Of a stretch of DNA of 18,185 bases, positions 1 through 9,240 are shown piece after piece. The stretch's first letter is position 1; each line of letters opens with the position of its first letter. The translations under genes and the position numbers were made by a program. Location of the stretch: positions 1 through 18,185 of the forward strand of contig VMHB01000007.1 of NCBI GenBank assembly GCA_007378985.1, in the 5' to 3' direction. Source of the stretch: Parcubacteria group bacterium Greene0714_7 (GTDB lineage Bacteria; Patescibacteria; Paceibacteria; UBA9973; UBA2103). The notes beneath the pieces are model-generated. The model saw nothing but the letters and a program-made list of their open reading frames with translations, did no database searches and was not told the origin of the DNA.

Positions 1-106
1 GCAACATCCGCAAACTACGCAGGTTTCCTTGGTCTCTACACCGTCCCCAACGGTGGCGCCATGACGGAGAGGGTGAGGATTGATAGTGCAGGGAATGTTG
101 GGATAG
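1..106 (+). repeat. Direct repeat, copy 1 (NATSANYAG...MTERVRID unit)
   Basis: The first ~106 bases are about 90% identical over their first 84 bases (8 mismatches by eye) to 1399-1504. Both encode ATSANYAG-x-LGLYTVPNGGAMTERVRID followed by a GNVGIG repeat. Most differences are at third codon positions, so both copies have been selected as protein. The two copies bracket a ~1.4 kb unit that contains frame breaks 1 and 2. Confidence 0.85.
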
Positions 107-573
107 GTGACACGACGCCAACTAACAAACTTGATGTCGCTGGTGCCATCGGCATTTCAGACACTACCGTCATTGATGCATCAAGAAACCTCGTCAACAT
201 CGGCACGGCAGCAATTGGCAGTACATTGCAGGTGACAGGACAAACAACTCTCGCCACATCTCTATCAGGTGTTCTTAAAGCAACAAGTGGTGTTGTTTCA
301 ACCGGTTCAGTTAATCTCACTACTGAGGTGACCGGTACTCTCCCTGTTGCCAACGGCGGTACCGGCTGGGGTGCCATTCAAGCAAGTGCTATTCCATACG
401 GAAACGGAACAGGAGCTCTCGCTACAACAACTTCAGGAACGAATGGACAAGTGCTCGCATACTTAAATAGCATCCCTACATGGGTTGCCACCACCACCTT
501 CTCATCAGGTCTTGCATACTCTGCAGGGAACGTCACCAACAACTGCAATCAACAACGACTGGGGTATTACTAA
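1..573 (+). CDS. Giant tail-fibre-like surface protein, segment A (5' partial, ends at a frame break)
   Basis: The frame is open from base 1, so the gene begins left of the window. The ATG at 61 has no ribosome binding site and lies inside the conserved phrase GAMTERVRIDSAGNVGIG, so it is an internal Met, not a start. The protein is rich in Ser, Thr, Gly and Asn. It carries a GNVGIGDTTP repeat and the phage-tail-fibre phrase TGTLPVANGGTG. Similar sequence occurs in phage tail fibres and in large surface proteins of Bacteroidota and Patescibacteria. The frame stops at 573, but homologous sequence (NNDWGITNSSG) continues in frame 2 from about 541, so the last 10 or so codons here are out-of-frame. 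I infer an extracellular adhesin or fibre; no enzyme motif is seen. Confidence 0.8.
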   Translation, partial: ATSANYAGFLGLYTVPNGGAMTERVRIDSAGNVGIGDTTPTNKLDVAGAIGISDTTVIDASRNLVNIGTAAIGSTLQVTGQTTLATSLSGVLKATSGVVSTGSVNLTTEVTGTLPVANGGTGWGAIQASAIPYGNGTGALATTTSGTNGQVLAYLNSIPTWVATTTFSSGLAYSAGNVTNNCNQQRLGYY

Positions 574-1462
574 TTCATCAGGTGCATTCACGTTCAATAT
601 TCCATCAGCATCAGCATCAATTCGTGGACTTCTATCGGGAACTGATTGGAGCACCTTCAATGCAAAACAAACGGCAGGCGATTACATCACTGCACTCACG
701 GGAGATGTCACTGCATCAGGCCCAGGCTCGGCTGTCGCAACTATTGGTGCAAACAAAGTAACTCTTGGAATGCTCGCAACACTGTCTGCCAACTCAATTA
801 TTGGGAACATCACAGGCTCATCAGCTACTCCAACCACCACTCCAATTTTTGTTACTCCCGCACTTGGCACACCATCCTCTGGTGTCGCAACAAACCTCAC
901 CGGTCTTCCTCTCACCACGGGAGTTACGGGCACACTCCCTGTTGCAAATGGCGGAACCAACGCAACATCACAAACAACAAACGGTGTTAATTATTTCAAC
1001 GGTACCTCAATCACTTCAGGCACCGGACTCACATTCACAGGAACAAATCTTGGCATCGGCAACACCTCTCCCTCTGCCAAACTCTCGGTCACCGGCACCG
1101 GTGCCGACACCGGCATTGCATTCCTCATCGCCAACTCTTCCAGCGTTCCCAAAGTCGCCATCCTCGACAACGGTGCCACCATTATTGGTTCATCATCAAC
1201 CGCCATCTCCAGCAGTATTGGCTTCACAGTACAGAATGACCCAGTAGTCGGATACAACGGCTCTGGTTTCTCTGCCAACATGGACCTTAGAGACAACAGC
1301 GCATTCACCACAGGAGTGGGAGGTGGCATGGTCTTCTCAGGACAGTTCCGCACACCAACCTCAGGTACTGACTACATTCCCTTCGCCGCTATGAGAATGC
1401 AACATCCGCAAACTACGCAGGCTCTCTTGGTCTCTACACAGTTCCAAACGGTGGTGCCATGA
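485..1462 (+). CDS. Giant tail-fibre-like surface protein, segment B (frame 2, between two frame breaks)
   Basis: This segment continues segment A in frame 2. Authentic sequence starts near 541 (TAINNDWGI); the nominal TTG start at 485 lies in overlap with segment A and is unlikely to be used. It contains phage-fibre phrases such as GLLSGTDWSTFNAKQ, a TPALGTPSSGVATNLTGLP-like stretch, a second TLPVANGGT and one GIGNTSP repeat at about 1050-1080. The frame ends at 1462, but its last 22 codons (from about 1397) are out-of-frame: reading that stretch in frame 1 gives NATSANYAGSLGLYTVPNGG, which matches the phrase at the window start. So the real protein passes from frame 2 to frame 1 near 1396, consistent with one lost base in an original AGAAATGC. 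Role as for segment A: extracellular fibre shaft, inferred. Confidence 0.75.
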   Translation: MPPPPSHQVLHTLQGTSPTTAINNDWGITNSSGAFTFNIPSASASIRGLLSGTDWSTFNAKQTAGDYITALTGDVTASGPGSAVATIGANKVTLGMLATLSANSIIGNITGSSATPTTTPIFVTPALGTPSSGVATNLTGLPLTTGVTGTLPVANGGTNATSQTTNGVNYFNGTSITSGTGLTFTGTNLGIGNTSPSAKLSVTGTGADTGIAFLIANSSSVPKVAILDNGATIIGSSSTAISSSIGFTVQNDPVVGYNGSGFSANMDLRDNSAFTTGVGGGMVFSGQFRTPTSGTDYIPFAAMRMQHPQTTQALLVSTQFQTVVP

Positions 1463-1504
1463 CGGAGCGGGTGAGGATTGATTCAAGTGGGAATGTGGGG
1501 GTTG
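1399..1504 (+). repeat. Direct repeat, copy 2 (NATSANYAG...MTERVRID unit)
   Basis: Second copy of the repeat at 1-106. It begins a few bases after the frame break near 1396, so the break sits at the left edge of the repeat. Recombination between the two copies would remove about 1.4 kb and the two upstream frame breaks. Confidence 0.85.
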
Positions 1505-4500
1505 GCACGAGTACTCCTTCACAAAAACTTGAAATATATCAAGGCAATATTCAAATTGATAACAACCAATATCTTAAATCGAGACTTGTTGCGGGTACGG
1601 CGGTAAACATCATTGGTTACAATACGAGTAACCAAACAGTGGTTGGTGCTAATGCGGAACTTATTCTTGGTGGTGGTTCTAACTACATAAAAGCAGGTTC
1701 CAATTTCGGAATTGGCGAGACAACTCCAACTGAAAGCTTAGTTGTTGCAGGTCAAGGTACGGGGAGAATGTTAGTTGGTGATGTTGGGTTCGGAGACGGA
1801 TACACGGGTCTTTCAATGAACGGCGTACTCTCAACTACCAACTACAATCTTCTCGGTTCTCCAGGTCAGGCACATTTATGGATTAATCGTGCAAGCGGTG
1901 GAGACATTTTCTTTCGAGAAGCAAACTCTAACCAGGTTGTTATCAAAGCAACGACAGGCAACGTCGGTATCGGCACCGCGAGCCCCGCTGATCGTCTTTC
2001 AGTCGCGGTCCCAACAGGCACGATTGAAATTGCAAACTTCTCAAAAACACAAACAACAAATGACACCGGTGCACTTCTCGCACTCTGGGGAGGTTCAACA
2101 GGAGAGACAGTGCGAGGATACTTAGGCTTTGCCCACACAGGCACTGGTGCAGACACAACATTCACTGGAGAACTTGCTGACGCATTGAATCTCCGTTCTG
2201 AAGGAGCATTCCAACTTGGCACCAACGGAAATAATATTCGATTAACGGTTGCAAGCGGAGGCAATGTTGGGATTGGTACCGCCAGTCCAGCACAGAAGTT
2301 AAGCGTGCACGGCACAGGTGGTTCTCCTGCGACATCAGGCACCACTCAAAATGGAATATTTAGAATAACCAATAATTCAAACAATTTAGCTTTAGACTTC
2401 GGTCAGTTAGCAGGAGCTCCTTATACTTCTTGGATACAAAACACCAATTCTCCTGATCTAAGTATCAACTATCCGCTTGCATTGAATCCAAACGGAGGGA
2501 ATGTGGGTATTGGTACCACGACGCCAGACGCCAGATTGGACGTTCAAGCGGCAGGCAATACAAAACTCTTTAACTTCTCTGCTTCGTCTGCAGGGACTGG
2601 GTTTGTGTACGGTCACATTAAAAACACTGGAGGCACTACTCTTTTGGCCACGGAAGGTAGTGCTACGGGAAATGTTCTTGTTGGTAGTCTCGCCTATGCT
2701 AGTGCTTTTAGTAGTGTTGGTGCTACTGCGCTTCAGCTGGGGACTAATCAAACAGCGAGACTGACAATACTTCCAACGAGTGGCAACGTGGGTATTGGCA
2801 CCACAACACCTAACACGAAGCTCGCTTTTGGGGTTGCTGGCGATAGAATTGGTATAGACTTGTCAGGGGGCGGAACAACCAGGACTTCCTTCATTGAACT
2901 CTACAGTCCAACATCTGGCGCGCTTAGCCTAAGAACCGATAATGGTTCAACGGGAGGTATTGAGCTCTGGACTGAGGGTTCACAAAGACTGACTGTCGAC
3001 CAGAGCGGCAACGTCGGGATTGGCACCACTTCGCCAAACACAAAGCTTCAGATCTACAGCAACTCTGGAAATGGTTCTCTATATGAACTACTCTCTGTAG
3101 ATGGCGGAACGCTTTCAACAACGGTATCAGGAAGCGGTGTGTACACGAGTTTCCGTGGTACCAGTAACACGCAGTTCGGTGGAGTCGGTGGTTATGGTAA
3201 CGGTACACTCACTGGTGCTGGATTGTGGGGAGGCACTGTGACTGGTGCACCAGATCTTTATGTAACGAGCGCAGGCAACGTCGGCATTGGTACTGCCTCG
3301 CCACAAACAACAGGTCATATTTACAGCTCTACTGCTGACGGTTCAGCGGGAGGCAGGACAACGCCATTAAATATATTGACGCTTGAGTCTGAAAATACTG
3401 GGTCCACGGAGTATAACGGTTTCGGGCAGGCCATCGTTTTTAGAGGATCAACCTATAATGAAAGCACTCAAAGAACGCTCGGAAGAATTGTTCATAGTAT
3501 TAGTGACGATTCTGGAAATACAACGAGAGGTACTGCTCTTCGGTTTGAAACATCAGACAATGGGTCGCTGACGACCGCTCCAACCGAGAAGATGAGAATT
3601 GACTACAACGGCAACATCGGTCTCGGTGATCAAAGTCCAGATGCTAAACTCGACATCCTTCAATCAAGCGATGTAGCGACACAAGGCTTACAGATAAGTC
3701 GTTCGAACGACACCGACTTCATGCGTATGTATATGTCGTCAGGCTTGGGCGGACTTTCAGACACCCTCATCTTCAGTAGTGCGTTTGCGGGAGATGTAGC
3801 AGCAGTAGGCAGAGATGGAAGTGCATACTTTGCTGGCAATGTGGGTATTGGTACCAACTCTCCAGGCACAAAACTTGATGTGAATGGGTATGTGCGAAGT
3901 AAAACAGGATACCTAGATCGCAACATGCTCGATACAACGGTGTGGACGGTAAGTTCAGGAACCATAGGGGGGTTTTCGCTAAACGGTGAAATTGCGGAGA
4001 ACGAGCGTGTCTGGAGCACTGACCCCTTAGGCAGGCCAGCGCTAATCTGGAAGTCTGTAAATGATGTTGGTAGTAATGCAGACGGTGGTTGGGATTATGC
4101 AAATATTCCCGTATCCGCAAACAAAGCATATCGTTCAAGCGTATGGGTGAAGAAAGATACTACTTCATCAGGAACTGTATACTTTGGAGCAAATAGCGAC
4201 AATTCAACGCTTGACCTCGCTGGCACCACAAACAACAATCCGTATTATTTCGCACTTGCATCGAGTAACTTAATTCCAAACAGGTGGTATCTTTTTGTCG
4301 GATACATTCATGCAAATAACGACGCAAGTGTTACCAGTTATTCTGGCGTGTACGATGGCGTGACTGGTCAAAAAGTTTTCTCAGGGACAGATTATAAGAA
4401 CTCTGCATCCGCAACAATCCAAACACATCGAGCGTATAATTATTACGACACCACCACAGGTTCCATTCAGTATTTTGCCAATCCTCGTTTTGAAGAAATT

Positions 4501-7500
4501 AACGGAACTGAGCCGTCAATTGAAGCGATGCTTGGTGTTGGGCAAGGTGCCACTCTTACTTCAAACGCGTACTTTGGTGGCAACGTGGGAATTGGCACCA
4601 CAACACCAAATGCACTTCTTACCCTCAATTCTGGTGAACCACGTATTCGCCTGAATATCGCTGGTGTGAGCCAAATGATTTTAAATCATGACGGCACAAC
4701 CGGTGTGGTTAGGACCGAATCTGCAACACCGCTCGATCTTGGAACAAATGGATCGACCCGCCTAACAATAACCTCTGCAGGAAACGTCGGTATTGGCACC
4801 GTAGCTCCTCAATCAAAATTTGATGTAGTACTTGCCAACGACACCACCGCTTCCGTTGGAGGCTCTATTGGCACAGGCAACTATGCAGGACTTTCTTTCG
4901 GTTATCGGGAAGAAAATACTCTGTACAGAAAAACCGCTATCGTGTACGAGCGCCAAGACGGTTCTGCTCGTGGAAAGATACATCTTCTAAACAATGGCAC
5001 GGGCGATTCATCGAGCGCAACGCTTGCTGACGCAAAATTAACCATTCAGTATGATGGCAATATTGGAATTGGAACCACGACACCTCTCAACAAACTCTCT
5101 ATATATACAGGCAATACCTCTAACGCTAACGAAGGCATTTCACTTACCCGTGGCCCTTCTGGCGACACCATCTTTGGGTTCCGCCAGAAGTCCGATGGAA
5201 GCGGTGTCTATCGTGGTGCCATTACCACAAAGCTTGGTGCAAATGCCGAAATTGAAGCACTCACTGTTTCAACTGGTGGTTATGTTGGTATTGGCGATGC
5301 AACCCCTGCCGCTCTCTTTACGGTTGGCAGTGGTGACCTTCTGCAAATTTCTTCTACAGGCGCTATAGGAAGTCCAGCGGATACAGATTTGGTGATTGAC
5401 TCTGGGCTCGCCGCTGATGCAAACAGGGTCCTGATTGGAAACAACGATTGGGTTGAGTTTCAAGGCGATGGCGTCGTGCGAGGCGGTATTGGTGCAGCAA
5501 ATAATGTACTCTCGCTCTTCGGTGGCACTTCAAATACCTCACACCTCGCAATTAATTCATCAGGCAACGTAGGTATTGGTACTACGAACCCTGCAACATT
5601 TAAACTCCAAGTAGCAGGGAGCGTGGGACCTGAATCAGACAACTCGTATGATTTAGGTACTGCATCAAGAAGATTTCGCACTCTCTATACAAATACCGCA
5701 CCCGATATTAATGGATATCACGATATTAGTAACGACAACCTACTGACTAACGGAGATTTTGAAACAAACACCACCACAGGGTGGTCGGGATTAACAACCG
5801 TAACTACCGGCGGATATTCAGGAAACTACACATCACAAACAACAGCAGCTCAGCAGGTTTTAAGTGACGACTACATTCCCGTTAACCCGGTAACGGATGT
5901 CTTGCAATTGGAGGGGTGGTTTAAGAAAACTGTCGCTGGCACAACTCCAGGAGTTATTTACTTTGGATATATTGCCTACGATTCCGCAAAAGTGGCAATT
6001 ACAACTGCCCCTTGTGGCACCTATTGTTACTTTGCCTCATCTGGATACGCTATTCCTGCAGACAGCACATGGCATAAACTTTCTGCTACCACTAATGGTG
6101 AAGGAACAAGCTATCCAAATTTTCCTGTCGGTACAAAATATGTTCGCGTGCTGGTCTTAATCAACTACGCCGCTTCAAGTGATGCCGTAACACAAATGGA
6201 CCATGTAACCTTGAAGCGTATAAACAACGGCCCCTTGTTTGTTGGAAATAATTTTGATTCGACTAACCTCGTTGACCAAACACAAGCAACAAAACTCTAC
6301 ACCACCTCATCGAACAATTTCATCATTACTCCACCGTCTTCTGGCAACGTCGGTATTGGCACCACGAACCCCGGAAGCAAACTCACGGTCACTGGAGACA
6401 TCGCAATTCCGCTCCAAGCGAATAACTTTATAGGAGCATCAGTATCGAACGGTATTCTCTTCGATGGTACGGGGAACTACAACCTATCTACACAAAGCGC
6501 ACTAGGGCTTGCGAATGTGTTCGACTCAGATGCGAACGGTTCAGGTACCTACTTTATAGGTAAGGGTGCAACCGACCCAGATAGCGCTACGCACTTCCTT
6601 GATATTACGAATGCAGGTCTCGTTGGTATTGGCACTACTACTCCGGGATTTAAATTAGATGTTAGTGCTACGGGTTCCGTTGCACAATTTTACCAAACGA
6701 GTGGTGGGAGTAACACTCTAACTCTAAATACCAACTTTGCCAGTGGGAATGCCTATGCTTTGAACCCATTTATCACTGGCGTGTCCAATGGTGGATTTTC
6801 AATAAGAGATGTTACGAACAGTGTAGACAGAATGGTGATTTCTACAGCAGGCAACGTCGGGATTGGTACCGCTTCGCCTGGCTCAGATCTTGAAATCTAT
6901 GGAGCTACTCCTTATCTAACCCTTAACTCGTCAAATGGAACAGCCGCCGATGCAGAAATAGTTATTCAGCGCGGAGGTACTCCTAAATGGGCGTTCGGAA
7001 CTCAAGTAGGTGATGGAACTGAGAACTTTAACTTCTACAATTACACTACGGCAACAACGAACCTCACTCTTCAGCAAAGTACAGGCAACATCGGTATTGG
7101 TACAGCAAGCCCAGCTGGTGCTCTCGATATTCGTAATGCAAACAGCGTTACTACCGGACTTCAGGTGGGTGGTGGTACTGTAGGTACCTACCTAACTATT
7201 CATGGCAACGCATCAGCCGGAGGTGTGTCTTCAATTTATACCAACTATTTTAGCAGTGAAGGTGATCTTGTTCTTGGTACTTGGACAAATAGAACCAACC
7301 AACTCTATTTAAAGAGCAATGGCAACGTGGGTGTGGGTACCTCGAATCCCGATACTAAATTAAATGTGCATGGTGCAACACTCAACAGTGATAGCGGCGC
7401 GTATGTAAATCATTATCGAGATGTTGCACATGCATATCTTGGTGCAAGCACTCAAACAGGAACGTTGAAAATCGCTCTGCCAACCAGCTGGAGCGACACC

Positions 7501-9240
7501 ATGTTTTCCTTCACCATCAAAGGGTACGACTACTCTGGCTACGGTGCATGGGAAGTGGTCGTAGGTGGATACAACTATGCAGGTGGTCCGTACTGGGTTA
7601 ATACCAGTGCAGAAATTCGTGGCCAGGCACCATTTACATCAGTTCGTCTTGCGCATGACGGTACGAAGAATGTTATTTTGCTCGGCACCACTGCTACACA
7701 ATGGAACTATGCCAGCGTTGTAGTGAGTGATGTCATTGCTGGGTACAACGCAAAGACAGGGTGGGGCAGTGGCTGGGTGATGAGTTTGATTACGAGCGAA
7801 ACTGGTATTGCTCAAATCGACACGCCAGTTGCGCCTGTGACTACTGATTCAAGCAACAACCAAACGTTTTCCGGTAGTACAAACATGTCGGGCAACACCT
7901 ACACAACATACGGGCCGAATGGTTCGTGGGGTGCATATTTAAGAGTAGGCGGAAACGGTAGGACAGTAAATGGCGATAATTACGCAAGCGTGGTAGCTAC
8001 GGATGGTAATTTACATATGGACGCTGGAAATGCGAAAACAATGTACCTTAACTATTATGCAGGGACAGGAGGAATTCAATTCTGTAACGGCGCAAGTGGT
8101 TGTAGTGCAAGTGTTTCTGCCGGTGGCGTGTTCTCAGGTCAAAACTTTTCTGGTGCTGGTACAGGACTCACAGGTACCGCATCGAGTTTAACCGTTGGAG
8201 CTTTGAGTAACTTTGTAAATCAATCAGGTAGCAGATACACTACCGACTTCAACACGCTTCTTCAGACAGGTTTTTATAACGGAGAAGGCACTCCAGCAAA
8301 TGCTCCAAATGCGTACGGACAGATGATTGTTGCAAAGGGGGTAGATACTGGCTTGCAAATTGCAGGTGGATACAACTCCGATAACTTATATTTTAGGGGT
8401 TGGTGGTCCTCAGGAGCTGGTTTTAGTTCATGGCGGACTGTATTGCATAACGGTAACTATGCCGGCTACTCTGCTTTTTCAGGTGCCATCACTGGTGCAA
8501 GCCTCAATGTTGGTTCTGGTGCCATAACTTCAGGTGCAATCAACGGTCAAACTATTTCAAGCTCTGCAAACTTCACGGGAACGTTAAATGTAGCAACGTC
8601 ACTATCAGTGGGCGGCACCGGTGTTATTACTCAGGGTGGTAATGACGTATATGCAAATGTACGCGTCATACGCAGTCAATCAACTGTTTCTGACGGTATG
8701 TATATAAACTACGGAGGGACTGGTGGTTCTGCAAAAATATATGATGGAGGAACCAGTTATGCCGCTGTCGTTGGAAGCGGAGGAACATTCACCATTCCGG
8801 GATACATGTCTATCACTGAAGCTTCGAACTCCAGTGGTAACTTGCGTTTTTCAGCAGCAAATCCCTACATTTATGCGAGCTCCTACTTTGTTGCTCCAGG
8901 TGGTGCGTATTTCAACTCCGGCACCGTATATATGGAAGCTCAACTAAGAGCTCGTGGCGGTATTGCAAATGACACCGGCGCAACTCTCACCATTGGAGGA
9001 GGAACAAGCGGATACACTAACTTCACTGGCAATGTGGGTATTGGTGTTGCCAGTCCAACTGATGCCTTGAATGTTGGAACGGTTCTTGCAGTAAGTACCA
9101 CAGACACCTCCAATAATATTTTCTCGGTAGCCACTTCAACGGGCACCAGCTACTTTGACATCATCCACTGTTGCTTGTGGCACCACCGCTGGAAGTATTT
9201 ATTATCGCTCTGCATCCACCGGCACATACGACGTTGCTGA
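1459..9240 (+). CDS. Giant tail-fibre-like surface protein, main segment C (GNVGIGTTTP repeats, lectin-like and knob-like modules)
   Basis: An uninterrupted frame of 2,593 codons. The ATG at 1459 is again the internal Met of GAMTERVRIDSSGNVGVG; in-frame coding extends back to about 1397. About 21 GN(V/I)GIGT-x-x-P repeats followed by KLxV-type phrases form the shaft, spaced irregularly at roughly 60-200 residues. Between them lie distinct modules. Residues about 817-1024 are a Trp/Tyr-rich jelly-roll-like region. Residues about 1426-1592 open with LLTNGDFETNTTTGWSG, typical of CBM4/9-type or galactose-binding-like folds. Residues about 1975-2124 form an aromatic-rich receptor-binding-like module. 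Residues about 2247-2334 (TGFYNGEG...WWSSGAGFSSWRTVLHNGNY) resemble the pyocin/phage tail knob. From codon ~2569 (9163) the frame is wrong, and the real continuation is in frame 2 (segment D). Probable extracellular host- or surface-binding fibre; binding target unknown. Confidence 0.85.
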   Translation: MTERVRIDSSGNVGVGTSTPSQKLEIYQGNIQIDNNQYLKSRLVAGTAVNIIGYNTSNQTVVGANAELILGGGSNYIKAGSNFGIGETTPTESLVVAGQGTGRMLVGDVGFGDGYTGLSMNGVLSTTNYNLLGSPGQAHLWINRASGGDIFFREANSNQVVIKATTGNVGIGTASPADRLSVAVPTGTIEIANFSKTQTTNDTGALLALWGGSTGETVRGYLGFAHTGTGADTTFTGELADALNLRSEGAFQLGTNGNNIRLTVASGGNVGIGTASPAQKLSVHGTGGSPATSGTTQNGIFRITNNSNNLALDFGQLAGAPYTSWIQNTNSPDLSINYPLALNPNGGNVGIGTTTPDARLDVQAAGNTKLFNFSASSAGTGFVYGHIKNTGGTTLLATEGSATGNVLVGSLAYASAFSSVGATALQLGTNQTARLTILPTSGNVGIGTTTPNTKLAFGVAGDRIGIDLSGGGTTRTSFIELYSPTSGALSLRTDNGSTGGIELWTEGSQRLTVDQSGNVGIGTTSPNTKLQIYSNSGNGSLYELLSVDGGTLSTTVSGSGVYTSFRGTSNTQFGGVGGYGNGTLTGAGLWGGTVTGAPDLYVTSAGNVGIGTASPQTTGHIYSSTADGSAGGRTTPLNILTLESENTGSTEYNGFGQAIVFRGSTYNESTQRTLGRIVHSISDDSGNTTRGTALRFETSDNGSLTTAPTEKMRIDYNGNIGLGDQSPDAKLDILQSSDVATQGLQISRSNDTDFMRMYMSSGLGGLSDTLIFSSAFAGDVAAVGRDGSAYFAGNVGIGTNSPGTKLDVNGYVRSKTGYLDRNMLDTTVWTVSSGTIGGFSLNGEIAENERVWSTDPLGRPALIWKSVNDVGSNADGGWDYANIPVSANKAYRSSVWVKKDTTSSGTVYFGANSDNSTLDLAGTTNNNPYYFALASSNLIPNRWYLFVGYIHANNDASVTSYSGVYDGVTGQKVFSGTDYKNSASATIQTHRAYNYYDTTTGSIQYFANPRFEEINGTEPSIEAMLGVGQGATLTSNAYFGGNVGIGTTTPNALLTLNSGEPRIRLNIAGVSQMILNHDGTTGVVRTESATPLDLGTNGSTRLTITSAGNVGIGTVAPQSKFDVVLANDTTASVGGSIGTGNYAGLSFGYREENTLYRKTAIVYERQDGSARGKIHLLNNGTGDSSSATLADAKLTIQYDGNIGIGTTTPLNKLSIYTGNTSNANEGISLTRGPSGDTIFGFRQKSDGSGVYRGAITTKLGANAEIEALTVSTGGYVGIGDATPAALFTVGSGDLLQISSTGAIGSPADTDLVIDSGLAADANRVLIGNNDWVEFQGDGVVRGGIGAANNVLSLFGGTSNTSHLAINSSGNVGIGTTNPATFKLQVAGSVGPESDNSYDLGTASRRFRTLYTNTAPDINGYHDISNDNLLTNGDFETNTTTGWSGLTTVTTGGYSGNYTSQTTAAQQVLSDDYIPVNPVTDVLQLEGWFKKTVAGTTPGVIYFGYIAYDSAKVAITTAPCGTYCYFASSGYAIPADSTWHKLSATTNGEGTSYPNFPVGTKYVRVLVLINYAASSDAVTQMDHVTLKRINNGPLFVGNNFDSTNLVDQTQATKLYTTSSNNFIITPPSSGNVGIGTTNPGSKLTVTGDIAIPLQANNFIGASVSNGILFDGTGNYNLSTQSALGLANVFDSDANGSGTYFIGKGATDPDSATHFLDITNAGLVGIGTTTPGFKLDVSATGSVAQFYQTSGGSNTLTLNTNFASGNAYALNPFITGVSNGGFSIRDVTNSVDRMVISTAGNVGIGTASPGSDLEIYGATPYLTLNSSNGTAADAEIVIQRGGTPKWAFGTQVGDGTENFNFYNYTTATTNLTLQQSTGNIGIGTASPAGALDIRNANSVTTGLQVGGGTVGTYLTIHGNASAGGVSSIYTNYFSSEGDLVLGTWTNRTNQLYLKSNGNVGVGTSNPDTKLNVHGATLNSDSGAYVNHYRDVAHAYLGASTQTGTLKIALPTSWSDTMFSFTIKGYDYSGYGAWEVVVGGYNYAGGPYWVNTSAEIRGQAPFTSVRLAHDGTKNVILLGTTATQWNYASVVVSDVIAGYNAKTGWGSGWVMSLITSETGIAQIDTPVAPVTTDSSNNQTFSGSTNMSGNTYTTYGPNGSWGAYLRVGGNGRTVNGDNYASVVATDGNLHMDAGNAKTMYLNYYAGTGGIQFCNGASGCSASVSAGGVFSGQNFSGAGTGLTGTASSLTVGALSNFVNQSGSRYTTDFNTLLQTGFYNGEGTPANAPNAYGQMIVAKGVDTGLQIAGGYNSDNLYFRGWWSSGAGFSSWRTVLHNGNYAGYSAFSGAITGASLNVGSGAITSGAINGQTISSSANFTGTLNVATSLSVGGTGVITQGGNDVYANVRVIRSQSTVSDGMYINYGGTGGSAKIYDGGTSYAAVVGSGGTFTIPGYMSITEASNSSGNLRFSAANPYIYASSYFVAPGGAYFNSGTVYMEAQLRARGGIANDTGATLTIGGGTSGYTNFTGNVGIGVASPTDALNVGTVLAVSTTDTSNNIFSVATSTGTSYFDIIHCCLWHHRWKYLLSLCIHRHIRRC

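Noticed and set aside
1866..2345. Minus-strand open frames inside the fibre gene (also at 36-377, 682-960, 991-1353, 3660-4019, 5460-5681, 8940-9146)
   Set aside because: They repeat VPIPTLP-like phrases, which are the reverse complement of the GNVGIGT codons. They are composition shadows with no start signals or family features.
1486..9060. Regularly recurring GGCAACGTNGGTATTGG sequence, considered as a CRISPR array or satellite
   Set aside because: Spacing is irregular, copies diverge mainly at synonymous positions, and all lie in frame in one protein.
535..9170. Programmed ribosomal frameshifting as the explanation of the three frame breaks
   Set aside because: No slippery heptamer, nearby stimulatory stem-loop or ribosome-site-like element is visible at any break. 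One-base lesions or assembly errors explain them better.
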